A stretch of 64,000 bases of DNA from Marinobacter sp. ANT_B65 (GCF_002407605.1 NZ_NXGV01000001.1:990895-1054894), one strand, 5' to 3'; numbered from the stretch's first letter, positions 18,470 through 28,083 are shown. Translations and numbers: made by a program. Notes: generated by a model from the sequence alone, not told the origin.

Positions 18470-19108
18470 TCAGGCGTCCTTCTGCTTGGTGCCAAAGATC
18501 TTGTCGCCTGCGTCTCCCAGCCCTGGAAGGATATAGCCTTTGTCGTTCAGGCACTCATCCACAGACGCTGTGTAAATAGACACATCCGGATGCTTGTCCA
18601 GAACGTTCTTTATGCCTTCGGGGGCTGCGACCAGCACCAACGCGCGGATTTCGGTACTTCCGGCTTTCTTTAGCACGTCGATGGTGGAAATCATCGAGCC
18701 GCCGGTGGCAACCATGGGGTCAACGATCAGCGCCATCCGCTGGTCCAGTTCACCCACCAGTTTTTCCAGGTAGGTGTTGGCTTCCAGGGTTTCCTCATCG
18801 CGGATCTGTCCAACCACGCTTACCCGGGCCACAGGAATCAGGCTAAGAACGCCATCCAGCATGCCAAGCCCGGCCCGCAGGATGGGGACAATCGTAATTT
18901 TTTTGCCGTGGATCTGCTCTACAGTTACCGGGCCAGCCCATCCCTCGATGGTCTTTTCCTGCAGGTTGAAGTCCTTGGTAGCCTCGTAGGTGAGCAGTGA
19001 GCCGACTTCCTGAGCCAGTTCACGGAAATTCTTGGTGCTGATGTCGGCACGGCGCATCAGGCCGAGTTTGTGTCTGATCAGGGGGTGTTTTACCTCGTGG
19101 ATCGGCAT
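18470..19108 (-). CDS. upp: Uracil phosphoribosyltransferase
   Basis: Makes UMP from uracil and PRPP. With the ATG at 19108 the protein is 212 residues, starting [19 protein letters not shown] as in other Upp proteins. The PRPP-binding loop is [10 protein letters not shown], and the uracil-binding C-terminal region includes [12 protein letters not shown]. An upstream ATG at 19162 would add 18 residues of unrelated sequence. The operon runs against the surrounding flagellar genes. Confidence 0.96.
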   Translation of the reverse strand: MPIHEVKHPLIRHKLGLMRRADISTKNFRELAQEVGSLLTYEATKDFNLQEKTIEGWAGPVTVEQIHGKKITIVPILRAGLGMLDGVLSLIPVARVSVVGQIRDEETLEANTYLEKLVGELDQRMALIVDPMVATGGSMISTIDVLKKAGSTEIRALVLVAAPEGIKNVLDKHPDVSIYTASVDECLNDKGYILPGLGDAGDKIFGTKQKDA

Positions 19109-19149
19109 GGGCTCACCTGTCTGTGGGTCTGGGGATGTTGGGTTCAGAG

Positions 19150-19161
19150 TGCAATATTGCA
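19150..19161. repeat. 12-base palindrome upstream of upp
   Basis: TGCAATATTGCA is perfectly self-complementary and lies 42 bases upstream of the upp start, between upp and the flhA promoter. It could be an operator for upp; nothing else supports this. Confidence 0.3.
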
Positions 19162-19243
19162 ATTTAAGTGGCGCAAGGATACCGCATCTTGGAATGTGAG
19201 TCAGGCAGGGAAAGCCTGCTCCCGGCCGAAAAATGCCTCACGG

Positions 19244-19259
19244 TGGTACGGATCTTGCG
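19244..19259 (+). promoter_or_regulatory. Sigma-54 promoter of flhA
   Basis: TGGTACGGATCTTGCG has GG at 19245-19246 and GC at 19257-19258 with ten bases between, and close agreement with TGGYACG-N4-TTGC. It is 84 bases before the flhA ATG and is the only promoter-like site on this strand after the upp-uraA insertion. Confidence 0.83.
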
Positions 19260-19342
19260 GTATCTCTGTAAAAGACGCACCGGCGTCAGAATTTCGACCC
19301 TGAATACGCCACCAGAAACAGCGAATCGGAGATGCTTCCGGC

Positions 19343-21523
19343 ATGGACAGAGCTTTAGTCCTTAATAACGTCAAATCCCTGACGCGGGGCAACCTCGGTG
19401 TGCCCGTCATGCTGATGGGTCTGCTGGGCATGATGATCCTGCCCATGCCCGCGTTTTTACTGGATGTATTTTTCACGTTCAACATCACGCTCTCCATTGT
19501 CATTCTGCTGGTGTGCGTATACGCACTCCGGCCCATGGAGTTTGCGTCTTTCCCGACGGTATTGCTGGTAGCTACTCTGCTGCGTCTGGCTTTGAACGTG
19601 GCGTCCACCCGGATTGTGTTGCTGGAGGGGCATGAGGGCGGAGATGCAGCGGGGAAGGTTATTGAGTCTTTCGGTGCGGTGCTCATTGGTGGTAACTACG
19701 CCGTTGGCCTGGTCGTATTCGCGATTCTTATGATTATTAACTTTTTGGTTGTCACCAAGGGCGCAGGCCGGGTTTCAGAGGTAAGTGCCCGTTTTACCCT
19801 GGATGCAATGCCAGGCAAGCAAATGGCTATCGATGCTGACCTGAACGCAGGACTGGTTAATCAGGATGAAGCCAAGCACCGGCGCGCCGAGATTGCGCAG
19901 GAGGCTGATTTTTATGGATCTATGGACGGTGCATCCAAGTTCGTCAAAGGTGATGCGGTTGCAGGTCTGTTGATCCTGGCAATCAATATTATTGGCGGTG
20001 TGGCCATTGGTATGGTCCAGCATGGTCTGGATTTCGGTCTCGCCATGGAGCGCTATGCGCTGCTTACCATTGGTGACGGTCTTGTCGCCCAGATCCCGTC
20101 ACTTCTGCTTTCTACCTCTGCGGCAATCATGGTTACCCGGGTAACGTCCAGTCAGGATATGGGGGGGCAGATTCTTCAGCAGATGTTCAATGCACCCAAG
20201 GCCCTGGCGATAGCAGCGGGTATTCTTCTCATGCTGGGACTGATTCCGGGCATGCCCCATGTGGCGTTTCTGGGGCTGGGGAGCCTTGCGGCCGCGGGAG
20301 CCTGGTTTATCTGGAAGAAAGACCGGCAGGTTATAGAAGAGGGTGGTGCATTCCCCGGTCGTGGTGGCGCTGGCGTCGTTCCTGGTCAGGGAGGGCGTGA
20401 CATGCCGCTGGGCGGTGATGCTGGCGGCGATCAGGGGCGCCAGTTACCCGCGCCGGGAGAAACCCGGGAACTGGGTTGGGACGATGTGGCAACGGTGGAT
20501 GTTGTCGGGCTGGAAGTTGGCTACCGTCTGATACCTCTGGTCGACAAGTCCCAGGGTGGTCAGTTGCTTAGCCGTATCAAGGGTGTCCGTAAAAAACTGT
20601 CGCAGGATATGGGGTTCCTGATGCCGTCGGTGCACATTCGTGACAACCTGGATCTCATGCCAAATGTGTATCGCATCACCCTGATGGGAGTGACCATAGC
20701 CGAGGCGGAAATACACCCCGACCGGGAACTTGCGATCGATCCCGGTCAGGTATTCGGGAAAATCGAAGGGGTAGAAGGTAAAGATCCGGCCTTTGGTCTG
20801 GATGCGACCTGGATTGAGCCGGAGAAGAAAGATCAGGCCCAGACCCTTGGCTATACGGTGGTTGATGCCAGTACGGTAGTTGCGACGCATCTGAATCAGG
20901 TTCTGCAAAAGCATGCCCACGAACTGCTGGGGCACGAAGAAGTTCAGAAATGGCTGGATCAGCTGGAAAAAGCTTCACCCAAGCTGGCTGAAGAGTTGGT
21001 GCCGACGACGGTATCCATCAGTCTTTTGTTGAAAGTGCTTCAGAATCTTCTTAAAGAAGAGGTGCCCATACGTGATATGCGCTCCATTGCCGAGTCTATT
21101 GTAAACGTGCATCCGAAGAGCCAGGACCCGAAGTTGCTGACTACAGTAGCGCGTCAGGCCCTGCGTCGGATGATCGTTCAGAGCATCTGTGGCAACGATC
21201 AGGAGATACCGGTGATTACGCTGGATCCGGATCTGGAACAGTTATTGCTAAAGTCTGTTCAACAGAGTCAACAAACTGGCGGTCAGGAAGATATAGGCAT
21301 GGTTCTGGAGCCGAATATGGTGGAGAAGCTGCAGCGTTCTCTGAAAGATAGTGTGCAGCGGCAGGAAATGCTGGGTAAACCCGCCATTCTGCTGGTATCC
21401 GGCCCGCTGAGGCCAGTACTTGCCAGGTTTGCAAGTTACGGTGTGGAGCGCCTGCATGTGCTTTCGTATCAGGAAATACCGGATAACAAGCAAATTACGA
21501 TCGTGGCGTCCGTGGGCCAGTAA
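19343..21523 (+). CDS. flhA: Flagellar export gate protein FlhA
   Basis: Largest export gate subunit, which forms the cytoplasmic ring that receives export chaperones. It has 726 residues: eight membrane helices in the first 330, including the FHIPEP-family loop (GAGRVSEVSARFTLDAMPGK), then the ring domain from about residue 370 on. A Gly-rich linker (GRGGAGVVPGQGGRDM) near residue 340 is a little longer than usual and accounts for the size. Begins a new transcription unit with flhF, fleN and fliA. Confidence 0.97.
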   Translation: MDRALVLNNVKSLTRGNLGVPVMLMGLLGMMILPMPAFLLDVFFTFNITLSIVILLVCVYALRPMEFASFPTVLLVATLLRLALNVASTRIVLLEGHEGGDAAGKVIESFGAVLIGGNYAVGLVVFAILMIINFLVVTKGAGRVSEVSARFTLDAMPGKQMAIDADLNAGLVNQDEAKHRRAEIAQEADFYGSMDGASKFVKGDAVAGLLILAINIIGGVAIGMVQHGLDFGLAMERYALLTIGDGLVAQIPSLLLSTSAAIMVTRVTSSQDMGGQILQQMFNAPKALAIAAGILLMLGLIPGMPHVAFLGLGSLAAAGAWFIWKKDRQVIEEGGAFPGRGGAGVVPGQGGRDMPLGGDAGGDQGRQLPAPGETRELGWDDVATVDVVGLEVGYRLIPLVDKSQGGQLLSRIKGVRKKLSQDMGFLMPSVHIRDNLDLMPNVYRITLMGVTIAEAEIHPDRELAIDPGQVFGKIEGVEGKDPAFGLDATWIEPEKKDQAQTLGYTVVDASTVVATHLNQVLQKHAHELLGHEEVQKWLDQLEKASPKLAEELVPTTVSISLLLKVLQNLLKEEVPIRDMRSIAESIVNVHPKSQDPKLLTTVARQALRRMIVQSICGNDQEIPVITLDPDLEQLLLKSVQQSQQTGGQEDIGMVLEPNMVEKLQRSLKDSVQRQEMLGKPAILLVSGPLRPVLARFASYGVERLHVLSYQEIPDNKQITIVASVGQ

Positions 21524-21583
21524 GCACACGGATGAAAGAACGGATAACGCCAAAACAGCGTTGCCGGTGGAGGATGCACTAAT

Positions 21584-22903
21584 ATGAAAGTGAAACGTTT
21601 TTTTGCCAAAAGCATGGCTGAAGCGCTGAAACAGATCAGTGAGCAGATGGGGCCAGATGCTGTCATCCTTTCTAACCGGCGGGTAGACGGGGGCGTTGAA
21701 ATTGTCTCTGCGCTGGATTACGACGAAAATATGGCGCGCCAGAGTCTTGGCGAAAAAGCCAGTGAGGCTACCAACGGTGCCCGGCTTGCCGAAATGCAGG
21801 CAGAAAAGCACCGTAAGCTGGAAGATGAGCTAAGCCGGTCCCGTACGCGTATTCAGGATGTTCGCGAAAAACGGGCTGTGCGCAGCCAGGGCTATGCAGA
21901 AGCTTCGTTTTCTGGACTGCATGAGGCAAAGAACGAAGGCTTTGAGGAGCCCGTCGTCGCGAGCGCCGGCAGCAGTACAGATTATTCCGGTGAGCTGGCC
22001 AGTATGCGTGCCGAAATCAGTTCGCTACGGGATCTGATGAGCGGCTCTCGTGGTGAACCGGAAAAGACTGGCGTTAACGCAGTCCAGCAACGGCTTGCTG
22101 AACGGTTGCAGGAGTTCGGCCTGAGCCCGGATCTGGCCGGCTCTCTCTCTCGTCGACACAAAGGCGGAAAACTGGATGACGGCTGGAAGCAGGCTTTGAA
22201 AATGCTTGTTGCCGGTGTGCGTACACCCGCACAGGAGTGGCTGGATGAGGGCGGCGTTTATGCATTGGTCGGCCCCACGGGCTCCGGGAAAACCACCACG
22301 ATCGGGAAACTTGCTGCCCGTTATGTGCTGAAACATGGAGCTGACTCTTTGGCCCTTGTCACCACAGATCGTTACCGGGTTGCTGCCCATGAGCAGCTTT
22401 TTGTATTTGGCCGGATTCTGAATGTGCCGGTTCGGGTCGTGGACGAAAGCCATACCCTGGATGATATTCTTGACGAGCTTTCGGATCGCCATCTAGTGCT
22501 GATTGATACTGCGGGGCTGACCAGCTCCGACAAAGGTTATCAGGAACAGCTGACGGAGCTGGCCCGTAGTCACCACAAGGTGCGTACCCACCTCGTAGTT
22601 TCCGCAACCAGCCAGCCGCGTATTATGAAATCCGTATGGCATTGCTATAAGATGGCAAATCTAACGGGTTGTGTGATGACAAAAATTGACGAGGCTTTGA
22701 CTCTGGGTGAATCTCTTGGCTTTGTGATGGAAACCGGGTTGCCGGTGGCCTATTACACAAACGGGCAAAAAATCCCCGGAGACCTGCATCATGCTGAAGC
22801 TGTTCCGCTTGTGCGGCTGGCTGTCGAGCGCCTCAAAACGCTTCAGCAACAGGCTGCAGCAGAGCTACCGTCAGGTGCGGATCGCCCACGCGAAACGGCA
22901 TGA
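21584..22903 (+). CDS. flhF: Flagellar biosynthesis GTPase FlhF
   Basis: SRP-type GTPase that marks the pole for flagellum assembly. It has 439 residues: a short N-terminal domain (VKRFFAKSMAEALKQI), a variable charged middle, and an NG domain with G1 GPTGSGKTTTIGKL, TTDRYRVAAHEQL, the DTAGL switch and the TKIDEA specificity motif. It works with FleN, encoded next, to set position and number. Confidence 0.96.
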   Translation: MKVKRFFAKSMAEALKQISEQMGPDAVILSNRRVDGGVEIVSALDYDENMARQSLGEKASEATNGARLAEMQAEKHRKLEDELSRSRTRIQDVREKRAVRSQGYAEASFSGLHEAKNEGFEEPVVASAGSSTDYSGELASMRAEISSLRDLMSGSRGEPEKTGVNAVQQRLAERLQEFGLSPDLAGSLSRRHKGGKLDDGWKQALKMLVAGVRTPAQEWLDEGGVYALVGPTGSGKTTTIGKLAARYVLKHGADSLALVTTDRYRVAAHEQLFVFGRILNVPVRVVDESHTLDDILDELSDRHLVLIDTAGLTSSDKGYQEQLTELARSHHKVRTHLVVSATSQPRIMKSVWHCYKMANLTGCVMTKIDEALTLGESLGFVMETGLPVAYYTNGQKIPGDLHHAEAVPLVRLAVERLKTLQQQAAAELPSGADRPRETA

Positions 22904-22975
22904 AACCCTGATAATCCGAGTTTTGTATAGCTGTGAATCATATCCGGCTAAACGTTGCGAGAGATAACAAATAGT

Positions 22976-23788
22976 ATGAGCAGAGCACATCCGGTACAGG
23001 TGATCGCAGTTTCCGGCGGCAAGGGCGGCGTCGGTAAGAGTAATGTGTCGGTTAATCTGGGCATCGCTTTGGCCCAGAAGGGCAGGCGTGTGGTTCTGCT
23101 GGATGCTGACCTTGGTCTGGGCAATATCGATGTGCTGCTCGGGATTACGGCTAACCGTAATCTGCAGGATGTGCTGTCGGGCGAGTGCGATCTTAAAGAC
23201 GTGCTGGTTGACGGCCCGGGCGGTATCAAGATCGTTCCGGCATCTTCCGGCACTCAACGCATGACCCAGCTCAGCCCTCTGGAACATGCAGGCCTGATTA
23301 ATGCTTTCAGCGAGCTGGGTGATCAGATTGATGTGCTTATTGTGGACACGGCAGCAGGTATTTCCGAGGCGGTTGTAAGCTTTCTTCGGGCTTCCCAGGA
23401 GTTGCTGCTGGTGGTTTGCGATGAGCCGACATCCATCACTGATGCTTATGCTCTGATCAAGCTGATGAATCGTGACTACGCCACTAACCGGTTTCGCATT
23501 CTTGCCAATCAGGTGAGCAGCGAGCAGGAAGGTCGTCATTTGTTCGAAAAACTGACCCGGGTTACTGAACGCTTTCTGGATGTGGCATTACAATATGTAG
23601 GTATGGTGCCTTACGACGAAGCCGTGAAGAAAGCGGTTCAGCGCCAGAAAGCCGTGCTGGACGCTTATCCCCGGGCTAAAGCCTCGCTCGCGATCAAGGC
23701 GCTGGCTGACAAAGTTGAGAGCTGGCCTCTACCTTCATCTCCCCGGGGACATCTGGAGTTTTTTGTGGAGCGGCTCGTCGAAGTCTGA
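22976..23788 (+). CDS. fleN: Flagellar number regulator FleN (FlhG), MinD/ParA ATPase
   Basis: MinD-like ATPase that limits flagellar number; in Pseudomonas it binds FleQ. The deviant Walker A (SGGKGGVGKSNVSVNLG) is near the N-terminus, DADLGLGNIDVLLG follows, and DTAAGIS is Walker B. The ATG at 22976 gives 270 residues; a TTG seven codons upstream has no better site. Confidence 0.95.
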   Translation: MSRAHPVQVIAVSGGKGGVGKSNVSVNLGIALAQKGRRVVLLDADLGLGNIDVLLGITANRNLQDVLSGECDLKDVLVDGPGGIKIVPASSGTQRMTQLSPLEHAGLINAFSELGDQIDVLIVDTAAGISEAVVSFLRASQELLLVVCDEPTSITDAYALIKLMNRDYATNRFRILANQVSSEQEGRHLFEKLTRVTERFLDVALQYVGMVPYDEAVKKAVQRQKAVLDAYPRAKASLAIKALADKVESWPLPSSPRGHLEFFVERLVEV

Positions 23789-23817
23789 AACGGATCCCGT
23801 CAAACAATACCGGATAC

Positions 23818-24561
23818 ATGACATTGACGAAAAATCTGGGAATCTATAACCAGAGTGGCGTAAAGAGTTCCTCAGAACTGATTGAGGCGCATGCGCCCCT
23901 GGTCAAGAAAATAGCTCTTCATCTACTTGCCCGGCTGCCGGCCTCTGTGCAGCTGGACGACCTTATGCAGGCCGGCATGATTGGATTGCTGGAGGCTGCC
24001 CAACGCTATAGTTCCACCAAAGGCGCTACCTTCGAGACATATGCCGGTATACGCATTCGCGGTTCTATGGTGGATGAGATCCGTAAAGGTGACTGGGTGC
24101 CCCGCTCGGTCCACCGGAATGCCCGCCGGGTTAGCCAGGCAATCAGGACAGTTGAAAACCGTATGGGGCGCGAGGCCCAGGACGCGGAGGTTGCCGAAGA
24201 ACTCGGTATGGAGCTTTCTGAATACCACTCTACTTTGTCCGATGCGAGCAGTGGCCGACTTTTTAGCCTTGATGAGCTCAATGAATCCGGAGACCTGCCG
24301 ATAGAAGAAACAGAGACCAGAGATAATCCTCTGGACGGGCTGGCTTCAGATTCTTTCCGGAGCAGTCTGGCCGCGGCCATTGAGCAGCTTCCGGAGCGTG
24401 AAAAGCTGGTTCTGAGCCTGTATTACCAGGAGGAACTGAATCTCAAGGAAATTGGCGCTGTGCTGGGTGTCAGTGAAAGCAGAGTCAGCCAGATTCACAG
24501 TCAGGCGGCGTTGAGGCTGCGTGGCAGGCTCTCGGAATGGCGCCATGAAGATGGCAGTTAG
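23818..24561 (+). CDS. fliA: RNA polymerase sigma factor FliA (sigma-28)
   Basis: Late flagellar sigma factor, held by anti-sigma factor FlgM until the hook is complete. It has 247 residues with region 2 (VQLDDLMQAGMIGLLEA, TYAGIRIRGSMVDEIRKGDW), region 3, and region 4 helix-turn-helix (LNLKEIGAVLGVSESRVSQI). A matching promoter for it lies in this window at 30773-30799, before parC. Confidence 0.97.
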   Translation: MTLTKNLGIYNQSGVKSSSELIEAHAPLVKKIALHLLARLPASVQLDDLMQAGMIGLLEAAQRYSSTKGATFETYAGIRIRGSMVDEIRKGDWVPRSVHRNARRVSQAIRTVENRMGREAQDAEVAEELGMELSEYHSTLSDASSGRLFSLDELNESGDLPIEETETRDNPLDGLASDSFRSSLAAAIEQLPEREKLVLSLYYQEELNLKEIGAVLGVSESRVSQIHSQAALRLRGRLSEWRHEDGS

Positions 24562-24712
24562 GCCCGGCTTAGGTGTCCGGATCGTGCTTGAGTGTAGTAT
24601 TTGGTAACCGGTGCTTTACAACCGTGATAAAGATCAGACAATAGATGGTTAAATCAGCGGCCTGCAACACTTTGAGCGCAAAGGTCAAAACGAATTCCGG
24701 GTCTTATTAACT

Positions 24713-24717
24713 GGAGG
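24713..24717 (+). promoter_or_regulatory. Ribosome binding site selecting a TTG start for cheY
   Basis: GGAGG lies five bases before the TTG at 24723 but 17 bases before the ATG at 24735. The spacing favours TTG as initiation codon. Confidence 0.55.
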
Positions 24718-24722
24718 TCCCT

Positions 24723-25106
24723 TTGGACAAGAACATGAAGATTCTCATTGTGGACGATTTCTCCACAATGCGACGGATTATCAAGAACCTGCTCCGTGAT
24801 CTGGGCTTTACAAATACGGATGAAGCGGATGACGGCAACACTGCTCTGCCCATGCTGAAAAGCGGCAAGTACGATTTTCTGGTGACAGACTGGAATATGC
24901 CTGGAATGTCTGGCTTTGACCTGCTTAAAGCGGTACGTGCGGATGACAGCCTGAAGACCCTCCCTGTTCTGATGGTGACGGCTGAAGCCAAGCGCGACCA
25001 GATTGTGGCTGCTGCCCAGGCCGGCGTTAATGGGTATGTTGTAAAGCCTTTCACCGCAGCCGTTCTCAAAGAAAAAATTGAGAAGATCTTTGAACGAATC
25101 CAGTAA
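24723..25106 (+). CDS. cheY: Chemotaxis response regulator CheY
   Basis: Single receiver domain that carries phosphate from CheA to FliM. The phospho-acceptor is D56 in [11 protein letters not shown], with D11-D12, the MVTAEAK threonine and lysine in YVVKPFT completing the active site. 127 residues from the TTG start; starting at ATG 24735 would give 123, equal to many homologues. Ribosome-site spacing supports TTG. A 161-base gap from fliA could hold a promoter, but none was convincing. Confidence 0.95.
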   Translation: MDKNMKILIVDDFSTMRRIIKNLLRDLGFTNTDEADDGNTALPMLKSGKYDFLVTDWNMPGMSGFDLLKAVRADDSLKTLPVLMVTAEAKRDQIVAAAQAGVNGYVVKPFTAAVLKEKIEKIFERIQ

Positions 25107-25117
25107 GCAGAGATTGG

Positions 25118-25912
25118 ATGGATCGTATGAGCGATAACAAAAAGATCCACCGCGGTCTCGAGCCGGAAGTAACTGAAAAGCTTCGACATCAAGCGGCGGA
25201 ACTCAATCAGAGCATTGAAAGCGGGGATTATGCCCGTGCCATGGTTCTGATTAATGAATTAGGCGAGGTCCGGGATCAGAGTCTGTATCGGGAAGTTGGC
25301 CGGCTGACCCGTACGCTTCATGAATCAATCCGCAATTTTCAAATAGATCCACGCAGTGCCGAACAGAAAGAAGTTCTGTCGATGATGACAGACGCCTCAG
25401 ACCGGCTCGCTTACGTGGTTCAGATGACTGGCCAGGCTGCCAACCGCACCATGGATCTGGTTGAAGAAAGTATGCCAGTTGCAAACGCAGTACGTGACGA
25501 AGCCTCTGCTTTGCGGGAGGAATGGCAACGCCTGCGCCGTCGTGAGATGCAACCGGCAGAGTTTCGTGAGCTGTATGGCCGGATTGATAATTTTTTTGTG
25601 AGCCTGACCAAGGACGCAGACACCATCTATAGCAGTCTTTCGGAAATTCTGTTGGCACAGGATTTCCAGGACCTGACCGGACAGGTCATCCAGCGCGTAA
25701 CGACACTGGTCAAAGACGTGGAAGAACAGATGCTCAGCCTGGTGGTTATGGCCAGCCATGTTGATCAGCTCACTGGTACTGTGCATCAGATTGACAATGA
25801 AGAAGTGTCTGCTGAGCAGGGTGTGGGGCCTCAGATGAAGGCTGAAGAGCGTGAAGATGTAGTCTCGGGACAAAACGACGTAGATGACCTGTTGTCCAGT
25901 CTCGGTTTCTGA
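25118..25912 (+). CDS. cheZ: CheY-P phosphatase CheZ
   Basis: Removes phosphate from CheY. It has 264 residues, mainly helical. The catalytic segment LAQDFQDLTGQVIQRV places the catalytic pair at D185 and Q189 (equal to D143 and Q147 in Escherichia coli). The last residues, DDLLSSLGF, are the CheY-binding tail. ATG at 25118 or 25127. Confidence 0.96.
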   Translation: MDRMSDNKKIHRGLEPEVTEKLRHQAAELNQSIESGDYARAMVLINELGEVRDQSLYREVGRLTRTLHESIRNFQIDPRSAEQKEVLSMMTDASDRLAYVVQMTGQAANRTMDLVEESMPVANAVRDEASALREEWQRLRRREMQPAEFRELYGRIDNFFVSLTKDADTIYSSLSEILLAQDFQDLTGQVIQRVTTLVKDVEEQMLSLVVMASHVDQLTGTVHQIDNEEVSAEQGVGPQMKAEEREDVVSGQNDVDDLLSSLGF

Positions 25913-25929
25913 ATATATGAGGGTAACCC

Positions 25930-28044
25930 ATGGCGTTTGATGCCGATGATGAGATCCTGCAGGACTTTCTTGTAGAGGCCGGAGAGATTCTCGAAAAGTT
26001 GTCTGAACAACTTGTCGATCTTGAGCAACACCCTGATGACAGCGATCTTCTCAACGCCATCTTTCGTGGGTTTCATACCGTCAAGGGTGGTGCAGGCTTT
26101 CTTCAGCTTGATGCTCTGGTCAATTGTTGCCACTCGGCAGAGAACGTTTTCGATATTCTGCGCAACCATAAGCGGAAGGTGGATTCGGAACTTATGGATG
26201 TGGTCCTGGAAGTCCTGGATCACGTTAATGCCATGTTTGAGCAAGTCCGCAATCGCGAAGAGCTGACGTTCGCACCTGTTGAACTGATTGCTGCACTGGA
26301 CGCTCTGGCTTTGCCTCAGGATGCTACTGCGCAGAGCGCCGGCCAGGAGCCAGGCTCTGAACAGGAAGGCCTCCCGGCAGCTTCCTCTGATGGTGGTGAC
26401 ATCACTGACGATGAGTTTGAACAGCTGCTGGATGCTTTGCAGGCGGATACGCCCAGTCCCGTGACTGACAGCAAACTGCCGGCTGGCAAAAGTGATGAAG
26501 CTGGCGATGACATAACAGATGACGAATTTGAAGCTTTACTGGATGAACTTCACGGTAAGGGTAATTTTGTCGCTCAGTCGGCTCCCGAAGCAGAGGCCGA
26601 CGCTCCGGCTGCGGGTAACCCGGGAACAGACAGCGGTAGTGGGCTGATCAGCGACGACGAATTTGAAAAGCTCCTGGACGAACTCCATGGCAAGGGTGGC
26701 AGCCCGACAACCGGCAACTCCGGCAAAAAGCCAGCCGGGCCTGCTCAGGAAAAAGCTGAACCCGCTAAAGCAGGTACTGAGAAGGACAGGAGTGACTCCC
26801 AGCCGGATATCCCTGTGCCGGCCAAGAAAGTTCCGGCCAGGAAAGATACCCCGGCGGCTTCCCCAAGGGAGCAGGCTCCGGTAGCAGAAACCACCGTCCG
26901 CGTTGATACCAAACGTCTGGACGATATCATGAATATGGTAGGAGAGCTGGTGCTGGTGCGTAACCGGTTGCAGCGCCTGGGTTCTGCAAGTGAAGACGAG
27001 CATATGCACAAGGCAGTCTCCAGCCTTGATGTTGTGACTACCGATCTTCAGGCGGCTGTAATGCAAACCCGGATGCAGCCTATCAAGAAAGTGTTCGGTC
27101 GCTTCCCTCGTGTTGTTCGCGATCTTGCGCGCAGCATGAAAAAAGAAGTGAATCTGGTCATGCACGGTGAGGATACGGATCTCGACAAAAATCTCGTCGA
27201 AGCCCTTTCTGACCCGCTTGTTCACCTGGTCCGGAACTCGGTGGATCACGGTATTGAAGCTCCGGATGTGCGCGAAAAAGCCGGCAAGCCAAGGCAGGGT
27301 ACAGTCACCCTTTCTGCGGAGCAGGAAGGTGATCATATTCTTCTTTCCATTGATGACGATGGCGCCGGAATGGATCCTGAAGTACTGCGACGCAAAGCAG
27401 TAGAAAAAGGAATCTACGACCAGGATGCTGCTGACCGCCTGACAGAAACCGAGTGCTTTAACCTGATTTTTGCAGCAGGTTTCTCCACCAAAGAACAGAT
27501 TTCTGACGTTTCCGGTCGTGGTGTTGGTATGGACGTGGTCAAGACCAAGATCGGTCAGCTCAACGGCCAGCTCAGTATTGTTTCAGAATTGGGCAAAGGC
27601 TCACGCATTATTATCAAAGTACCTCTGACGCTGGCGATCATGCCAACGCTGATGATTATGCTTGGTGATCAGTCCTTTGCCCTGCCTCTGGTGAATGTAG
27701 TGGAAATTTTCCACCTGAACCTGAGTCGCACCAACATAGTTGATGGCCGGGAATGTATCGTTGTGCGCGATAAGGTATTCCCCCTGTTTCATATAAAACG
27801 CTGGCTGGTGAAAGGTTCGGCAGGCAATGTTGATCCTGAAAACGGGCATGTAGTGATCGTGGCCATGGGTACCCGGCAGGTTGGTTTTGTTGTTGATCAA
27901 CTGGTGGGCCAGGAAGAGGTGGTTATCAAGCCTCTTGGGCGTGGGCTTCAGGGCACACCGGGTATGGCTGGCGCAACAATTACCGGCGATGGCCGCATTG
28001 CGCTCATTATTGATGTACCCAGCCTGCTGCAGCATTACAGCTGA
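25930..28044 (+). CDS. cheA: Chemotaxis histidine kinase CheA
   Basis: Kinase that receives receptor signals through CheW. It has 704 residues: P1 phosphotransfer domain with H49 (FRGFHTVKGG), a long linker, P3 dimerisation (VDTKRLDDIMNMVGELVLVRNR), P4 ATPase (HLVRNSVDHGIE, DDDGAGMD, GVGMDVVKT), and P5 CheW-like domain to the end. In place of an ordinary P2 domain the linker holds three similar acidic units at about residues 157, 193 and 239, each with DDEFE(Q/A/K)LLD(A/E)L, two of them ending HGKG. Sits between cheZ and cheB. Confidence 0.97.
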   Translation: MAFDADDEILQDFLVEAGEILEKLSEQLVDLEQHPDDSDLLNAIFRGFHTVKGGAGFLQLDALVNCCHSAENVFDILRNHKRKVDSELMDVVLEVLDHVNAMFEQVRNREELTFAPVELIAALDALALPQDATAQSAGQEPGSEQEGLPAASSDGGDITDDEFEQLLDALQADTPSPVTDSKLPAGKSDEAGDDITDDEFEALLDELHGKGNFVAQSAPEAEADAPAAGNPGTDSGSGLISDDEFEKLLDELHGKGGSPTTGNSGKKPAGPAQEKAEPAKAGTEKDRSDSQPDIPVPAKKVPARKDTPAASPREQAPVAETTVRVDTKRLDDIMNMVGELVLVRNRLQRLGSASEDEHMHKAVSSLDVVTTDLQAAVMQTRMQPIKKVFGRFPRVVRDLARSMKKEVNLVMHGEDTDLDKNLVEALSDPLVHLVRNSVDHGIEAPDVREKAGKPRQGTVTLSAEQEGDHILLSIDDDGAGMDPEVLRRKAVEKGIYDQDAADRLTETECFNLIFAAGFSTKEQISDVSGRGVGMDVVKTKIGQLNGQLSIVSELGKGSRIIIKVPLTLAIMPTLMIMLGDQSFALPLVNVVEIFHLNLSRTNIVDGRECIVVRDKVFPLFHIKRWLVKGSAGNVDPENGHVVIVAMGTRQVGFVVDQLVGQEEVVIKPLGRGLQGTPGMAGATITGDGRIALIIDVPSLLQHYS

Positions 28045-28083
28045 GCATTCCGTCGGAACAAAAGGTTTTGGTAGGAGACATGG

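Noticed and set aside
22945..22959. GG ... GC pair before fleN resembling a sigma-54 promoter
   Set aside because: The two dinucleotides are nine bases apart instead of ten and the context is poor.
24590..24722. Sigma-28-like site before cheY (GTGATAA with TAAC upstream)
   Set aside because: The -10 matches only partly and the spacing is off by one; far weaker than the site before parC.
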